From a virus: a stretch of 35,313 nt of DNA. Every line of letters begins with the position of its first letter. Position 1 is the first letter of the stretch. The notes beneath the pieces are model-generated. The model was given only the letters and a program-made list of their open reading frames with translations. It ran no database searches and had not been told where the DNA came from. The stretch spans positions 1-35,313 of IMG/VR virus record IMGVR_UViG_3300046167_000146. One strand, written 5' to 3'. Made by a program: the position numbers and the translations under genes. Below, in pieces: positions 31,899 to 35,313 of the stretch.

Positions 31899-32079
31899 CT
31901 TGTTCTACCTCTGCTTCATCTTCATCTACAGCTTCCTCAAAGTCCTGTAGGCGGGTAATAAATTTATCTTCAAACCTGTCCAGTAGTTCCTCAGATGTAA
32001 TGTCCAAGGCTTCCAGCAAGTCTTCAGGGTCATAGCGTTTAAGGATACGCTCTATTACTTCATCCATTGTTAGTGACAT
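31888..32079 (-). CDS. Acidic hypothetical protein (63 aa)
   Basis: A 63-residue acidic helical protein: MDEVIERILKRYDPEDLLEA, LDITSEELLDRFEDKF and a tail of D/E residues ending EQDEY. The pattern RYDPEDLLEALDITSEELLD is one I recall from many marine podoviruses, next to the endonuclease gene. The start may be ATG 32079 or ATG 32067. It overlaps the genes on both sides. Confidence 0.6.
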   Translation of the reverse strand: MSLTMDEVIERILKRYDPEDLLEALDITSEELLDRFEDKFITRLQDFEEAVDEDEAEVEQDEY

Positions 32080-32449
32080 GGTCTACATACTCATCCACTG
32101 TGTAAAATTCAAAACCTTCTTTATGGCACCACTGGCCCATAGTAATCTTAGAACCCTTCCTGACCTTCTTGTTGGGGTCTGACAGGACAAAGATTAACTT
32201 TATGGGTGCAATACTATCACGTATTGACGTATACTTCTGGGTGTCTCCTGCTCTAAAGAAACCTTTAGTTTCTATGTAGTCACCTGTCTTCTTATCTACA
32301 AAGTCTGGCTTGTACTTCCTGTGCATCACGTAGGGTACATCATATGGCTCATACAAGTACCTACGTTTAGGTGCTGACTGTGCAAATCGTTTCTCTAGCC
32401 CAGACCTGTAGATACTCTGCTTACGTGATCTCTTGGACTTTAGGCTCAT
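32060..32449 (-). CDS. Endonuclease I (T7 gp3-like Holliday junction resolvase)
   Basis: A 129-residue nuclease that cuts branched DNA and helps degrade host DNA. The T7 endonuclease I catalytic set is in place: RSGLE (E19), KYKPDF (D49) and IETKG (E60, K62), and the later IFVLSDPNKKVRKGSKITMG matches the same fold. GGAGG lies six bases before the ATG, the best ribosome-binding site in the unit. The start overlaps the exonuclease gene by 29 bases. Confidence 0.92.
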   Translation of the reverse strand: MSLKSKRSRKQSIYRSGLEKRFAQSAPKRRYLYEPYDVPYVMHRKYKPDFVDKKTGDYIETKGFFRAGDTQKYTSIRDSIAPIKLIFVLSDPNKKVRKGSKITMGQWCHKEGFEFYTVDEYVDHVTNNG

Positions 32450-33296
32450 TAACCACCTCCGTTAAGTATCTTGGCCCTGTGGAGTACAGGAATGTACGTA
32501 GCTTAGGATAGCAAGCATGTTTGAAGTGACAGTAGGAGCAGCCCATAGCCAGCTTCTTGTTACCAGACTTGCCATCAGGCACTGTATCATGACACAGGGG
32601 TGGAGGCTCTTTAGTTTCCACCATCTCCTTAACATGTTTAATGCGATCCGTTATATCTTCCTTTAGAACCTCATAGACAGGAGCCTGTGTATCCTCTAGG
32701 TCATACTTCAGATAAGTCAAGTGACCATTGGCTTTGTCCATAGCCAGCCAGCCTACCTGTGTTTCACCTTCAGACTTAGCGTATCCTTTGATTTGGTCTA
32801 TGTACCCAAAGGGGTCATCAAATGCAAGTGTAGCATCCTTGAACTTCTTGAAGCCATAGGTACTAGCAGACTTAACGTCAGTCACTATGCCATCAATTTT
32901 ACAGTCCATGCTACCTGAGATACCTTCTACGGTTGCCTGTGCCTGCTCATGTGTCACTGTATGGCCTGCTAGTCTAGCAAACAATAGCAACATCTCCTCA
33001 ATTAGATGTCCGTACATAAACTTCACAAGGGTGTGAGGCTGCATCTTCTCCTTTGGCCCTACATTGTTGTAGTGGTTCCACAGGAACCTGTCGGTCTTAC
33101 CAATGTTGGACATACGTAGCTTACGTGCATCAAAGCTACCACGCTGGGTAAACTCCTTACGCATCAGATCCTTACATGCCTCACCAAAGTCATCAATGAT
33201 CTGCTCAGCGTCCACTGACTTGTCAGGTGACTTAAACTTCACAAGATCGTAGATGTCATCTATTAGGGTGTTAACTGTTTTCATCAAAGTATCCAT
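32421..33296 (-). CDS. PD-(D/E)XK exonuclease, Cas4/RecB-like with Cys cluster
   Basis: A 291-residue nuclease probably in the place of T7 gp6. Catalytic residues are seen as E100 (GHLIEE), D131/D135 (SMDCKIDG), D140 and K142 (TDVKSAS) and Q169 (YIDQIKGY), the order of RecB-type nucleases. Four cysteines, C235 and C253-x2-C256-x5-C262, resemble the 4Fe-4S site of Cas4 and AddB. It likely degrades host DNA or trims recombination ends. ATG 33296 overlaps the GIY-YIG gene by 26 bases; ATG 33284 is the alternative start. The nuclease core is clear; the iron-sulphur cluster is inferred. Confidence 0.82.
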   Translation of the reverse strand: MDTLMKTVNTLIDDIYDLVKFKSPDKSVDAEQIIDDFGEACKDLMRKEFTQRGSFDARKLRMSNIGKTDRFLWNHYNNVGPKEKMQPHTLVKFMYGHLIEEMLLLFARLAGHTVTHEQAQATVEGISGSMDCKIDGIVTDVKSASTYGFKKFKDATLAFDDPFGYIDQIKGYAKSEGETQVGWLAMDKANGHLTYLKYDLEDTQAPVYEVLKEDITDRIKHVKEMVETKEPPPLCHDTVPDGKSGNKKLAMGCSYCHFKHACYPKLRTFLYSTGPRYLTEVVNEPKVQEIT

Positions 33297-33810
33297 CTAG
33301 TATTTCTTTAGCTACTGGTGCAGCAATTACAAACCATTCGTTCTTACTACCATGAGTTTTCCTTAGTAGCTCATGCACCTCACTTTCTGCTTTACGCCTG
33401 TCATCAGTGTCGTAGGCTTTTATCAAGATGTAGTCCCTGTATGGGCTACCTGTCTGAAACTGCTTTAGCCTGTCCTCTGCGTCTACTGCCATGCCTATCT
33501 TAACCCAGCTAGGGTAGGCTGGGCTGTACAGGATGTACACTTGTCCTTGTTTTGCAGTCTTGTAGTTATCTAAAGACTCAAATGCTGCATCGCCAAAGGA
33601 CTTGTAAGTTCCGGGTTTGTACAACGGATGATGCTGAGATATATATTTACCGTTGACGTACATTCTAGCTTTGTTCTTTTTTGTTTTACACGGAATGCAA
33701 ACGCGCCATCCCTTTTTCACATTGCTTTTGTGCCAGTTTTTCTCTGGTATTAAAGGAACACCGCAATAAATACAGTCTTTATTAGTGGGTCTCTGCCCAA
33801 CTACTTCCAA
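33271..33810 (-). CDS. GIY-YIG/T5orf172-like endonuclease with zinc finger
   Basis: About 179 residues. N-terminal Cys4 finger (C13, C16, C38, C41; CIYCG and CIPCK), then a GIY-YIG-like domain of the T5orf172/MUG113 type: QVYILYSP, WVKIGMAVDAEDRLKQFQTG, and a later Glu in ESEVHELL. TTG 33810 is preferred as start because GGAG lies nine bases upstream and overlap with the polymerase is only 29 bases; the open frame reaches to 33951 inside the polymerase. A selfish nuclease gene set right behind polymerase fits a free-standing homing endonuclease. Function as such is inference. Confidence 0.75.
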   Translation of the reverse strand: MEVVGQRPTNKDCIYCGVPLIPEKNWHKSNVKKGWRVCIPCKTKKNKARMYVNGKYISQHHPLYKPGTYKSFGDAAFESLDNYKTAKQGQVYILYSPAYPSWVKIGMAVDAEDRLKQFQTGSPYRDYILIKAYDTDDRRKAESEVHELLRKTHGSKNEWFVIAAPVAKEILDGYFDENS

Positions 33811-35313
33811 CTTGGTAGTCTCCGGTGAGCTTACAGTTGAGTCCCAATTCAATTCCTGCTGCTTCCAAGCAGGAGACTGCGAGTCTTCCGTACTTGTCTG
33901 CTTGGTCTTCTCTAACTTCTGCTTGTACTTCATCATGGATATTCCCCACAAAGTAATAGTCTAAGTTCCATAGTATAGCATACTCCTGTAGTAAACACAG
34001 AGCTTTTTTCATTACAATAGCACCTGCACTTTGAAGCAATGTGTTCAAGGCTGAATGTTCTGACCTTATGTGTAGCTTCCTACCGTCTAGTCCTTCAATG
34101 ACTCCTTGGGCTGAGTCTCTTGCAGTCTTGTCTTTAAGAGCTGCAAATGCTGGGAGATTACGCATAAATCGTTCTCTAAGTTTGCTACCAGCACCTCTGC
34201 CTCCTCCTGCCACTGTTCCAAGTTTTGCATCTCCAGCACCGTACAGCAGTGCGTAGATGAAAGTTTTAGCCTTATCTCTTGATTCAAGTCCTGCAAGGTG
34301 TTGGTTAGCTGTGTGGATGTCTCCGTTAATGACTTCATTGGTGTAGTCCTCATCGTTCATGTAGTGGGCTAACATACGTAGCTCTAGGCCACTAGCGTCA
34401 AACCCTACAAGTTTATAGCCGTCCCTAGCAATCCAGCACTGTCGGCATTCTTTGCCATACGGCGAGTAGCTTGCAGGTACTTGGGCCAAGTTAGGTTTAG
34501 AATGTGTCATACGTCCAGTAACAGCACCGTTGGTGTTAACATAACCATGTACTCTGTCTGTGTCTGGGTTAGCTTCATCTACCCATGACTGCACTTGAGC
34601 CACACGCTTTTGTAACATCAGGTACTCAGCTATCAACGCTGCCTGTGGTATGTCCTTGACAGTAGACAGTACTGCTTCATCTACTATTGGCTGACCTGTA
34701 GGGGTTAGCTTGCAAGGTTTCCATCCAAAGTCCATTAGGTACTCACCTATCTGCTGTCTTGAGCCAAGGTTAAATGGCTTCAAGGCTCTACGCATGAATG
34801 GTTCTCTGTCACCGGACTGTTGTACCTTCTGGTATTCTTCGTCAGTGAGTCCTACCTTAGACAGGCTGCCGTCCTTCTTGGTCTTTGGCACTACCTGTTT
34901 AACGTCCACCCACTTAGGTTTGAATACCTTATGTACTTCATCCTCCACAACCAGCTTGCGTTCCTTCAGGGTAGCTAACAAGTCCATAGCATGTCGTATG
35001 TCCAATAGCCAGCCATTACGTATCTGCTCTTGAGTTATCCACTGCACTTCATGTTCAAGGTCAATGGACTCTGGGCTAAAGTTACGTAGCTCTAGCTTCA
35101 TCTTGTTGTATGCCTTAGCTGTCACACGGACATCTTGGATACAATAAGCAATCATCTCAGGAGACAGGCATGTCCAGTCACTGTGGTCGCCTTTAGGGAA
35201 GCCTAGTATCTCACCCCAGTTAGACAGTCTGTGACCTCCTTCCCGCTGTGGGTTAGCTAGTCTGGACATAACCAAAGTGTCCTGTACCCTGCTCTTGTCC
35301 ACTGTGATGTCCC
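33782..35313 (-). CDS. DNA polymerase I family A, main part (continues at base 1 side)
   Basis: Carries residues 66 to 575 of the polymerase. Exo III is YCIQD (Y122, D126). The polymerase site is complete: motif A DASGLELR (D371), motif B RDKAKTFIYALLYG (K415, Y419) and motif C HDE (525-527). The C-terminus QVGSSWAETH matches the end of T7 gp5. The stretch corresponding to the thioredoxin-binding loop of T7 is shorter (about 59 against 79 residues, at about 196-255), so the processivity factor may differ. T7 gp5 has 704 residues. The N-terminal 65 residues are at 1-196. The stop overlaps the next gene. Confidence 0.95.
   Translation of the reverse strand, partial: DITVDKSRVQDTLVMSRLANPQREGGHRLSNWGEILGFPKGDHSDWTCLSPEMIAYCIQDVRVTAKAYNKMKLELRNFSPESIDLEHEVQWITQEQIRNGWLLDIRHAMDLLATLKERKLVVEDEVHKVFKPKWVDVKQVVPKTKKDGSLSKVGLTDEEYQKVQQSGDREPFMRRALKPFNLGSRQQIGEYLMDFGWKPCKLTPTGQPIVDEAVLSTVKDIPQAALIAEYLMLQKRVAQVQSWVDEANPDTDRVHGYVNTNGAVTGRMTHSKPNLAQVPASYSPYGKECRQCWIARDGYKLVGFDASGLELRMLAHYMNDEDYTNEVINGDIHTANQHLAGLESRDKAKTFIYALLYGAGDAKLGTVAGGGRGAGSKLRERFMRNLPAFAALKDKTARDSAQGVIEGLDGRKLHIRSEHSALNTLLQSAGAIVMKKALCLLQEYAILWNLDYYFVGNIHDEVQAEVREDQADKYGRLAVSCLEAAGIELGLNCKLTGDYQVGSSWAETH

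Overview
The window looks like one complete genome of a lytic, tailed bacteriophage of the short-tailed (podovirus) type, about 35.3 kb, opened inside its DNA polymerase gene. The polymerase reads leftward off base 1 and continues in the same frame from base 35313, so the two ends join without a missing base. The replication genes are T7-like: Toprim primase-helicase, family A polymerase with proofreading domain, endonuclease I and a small ssDNA-binding protein. There is no phage RNA polymerase. Instead two near-identical, perfect-consensus sigma70 promoters precede the rightward genes, so transcription probably uses the host enzyme. No integrase, repressor or tRNA was seen. Class I ribonucleotide reductase, MazG and DUF3310 genes, and small basic proteins of a kind I associate with marine phages, suggest a marine podovirus of a Gram-negative host. 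The exact host cannot be read from the sequence.

Layout. A control region (about 5826-6438) separates two opposed transcription units. It holds a leftward promoter, a 16-bp perfect palindrome, short tandem repeats, four copies of a 12-bp repeat spaced three helical turns apart, and an AT-rich stretch leading to rightward promoter P1. Leftward from it run the early and middle genes: about a dozen small, tightly coupled genes (5825 to 2326), then SSB, primase-helicase, polymerase (across the ends), a GIY-YIG-type nuclease, a Cas4-like exonuclease, endonuclease I, a DUF3310 protein, NrdA, an HNH nuclease, MazG and NrdB. This unit ends at a hairpin with a T-rich tail on the minus strand (26960-26987). 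Rightward run the packaging, lysis and virion genes: AT-hook protein (possible small terminase), M15 endolysin, large terminase, basic microproteins, portal, promoter P2, scaffold fused to a large virion protein, tail adaptor, tail nozzle-like protein, tail fibre with S74 chaperone, putative holin and three internal virion proteins.

Oddities. Several features suggest either an imperfect assembly or a defective genome. The portal gene has a tandem in-frame duplication of about 143 codons whose copies differ only by synonymous changes and one codon. The scaffold N-terminus is fused in frame to another virion protein and no major capsid protein gene can be found. Seven frame breaks (primase-helicase 1, portal 2, tail fibre 1, nrdB 3) are each explained by one extra base. 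Raw reads across these places would settle most of the questions.
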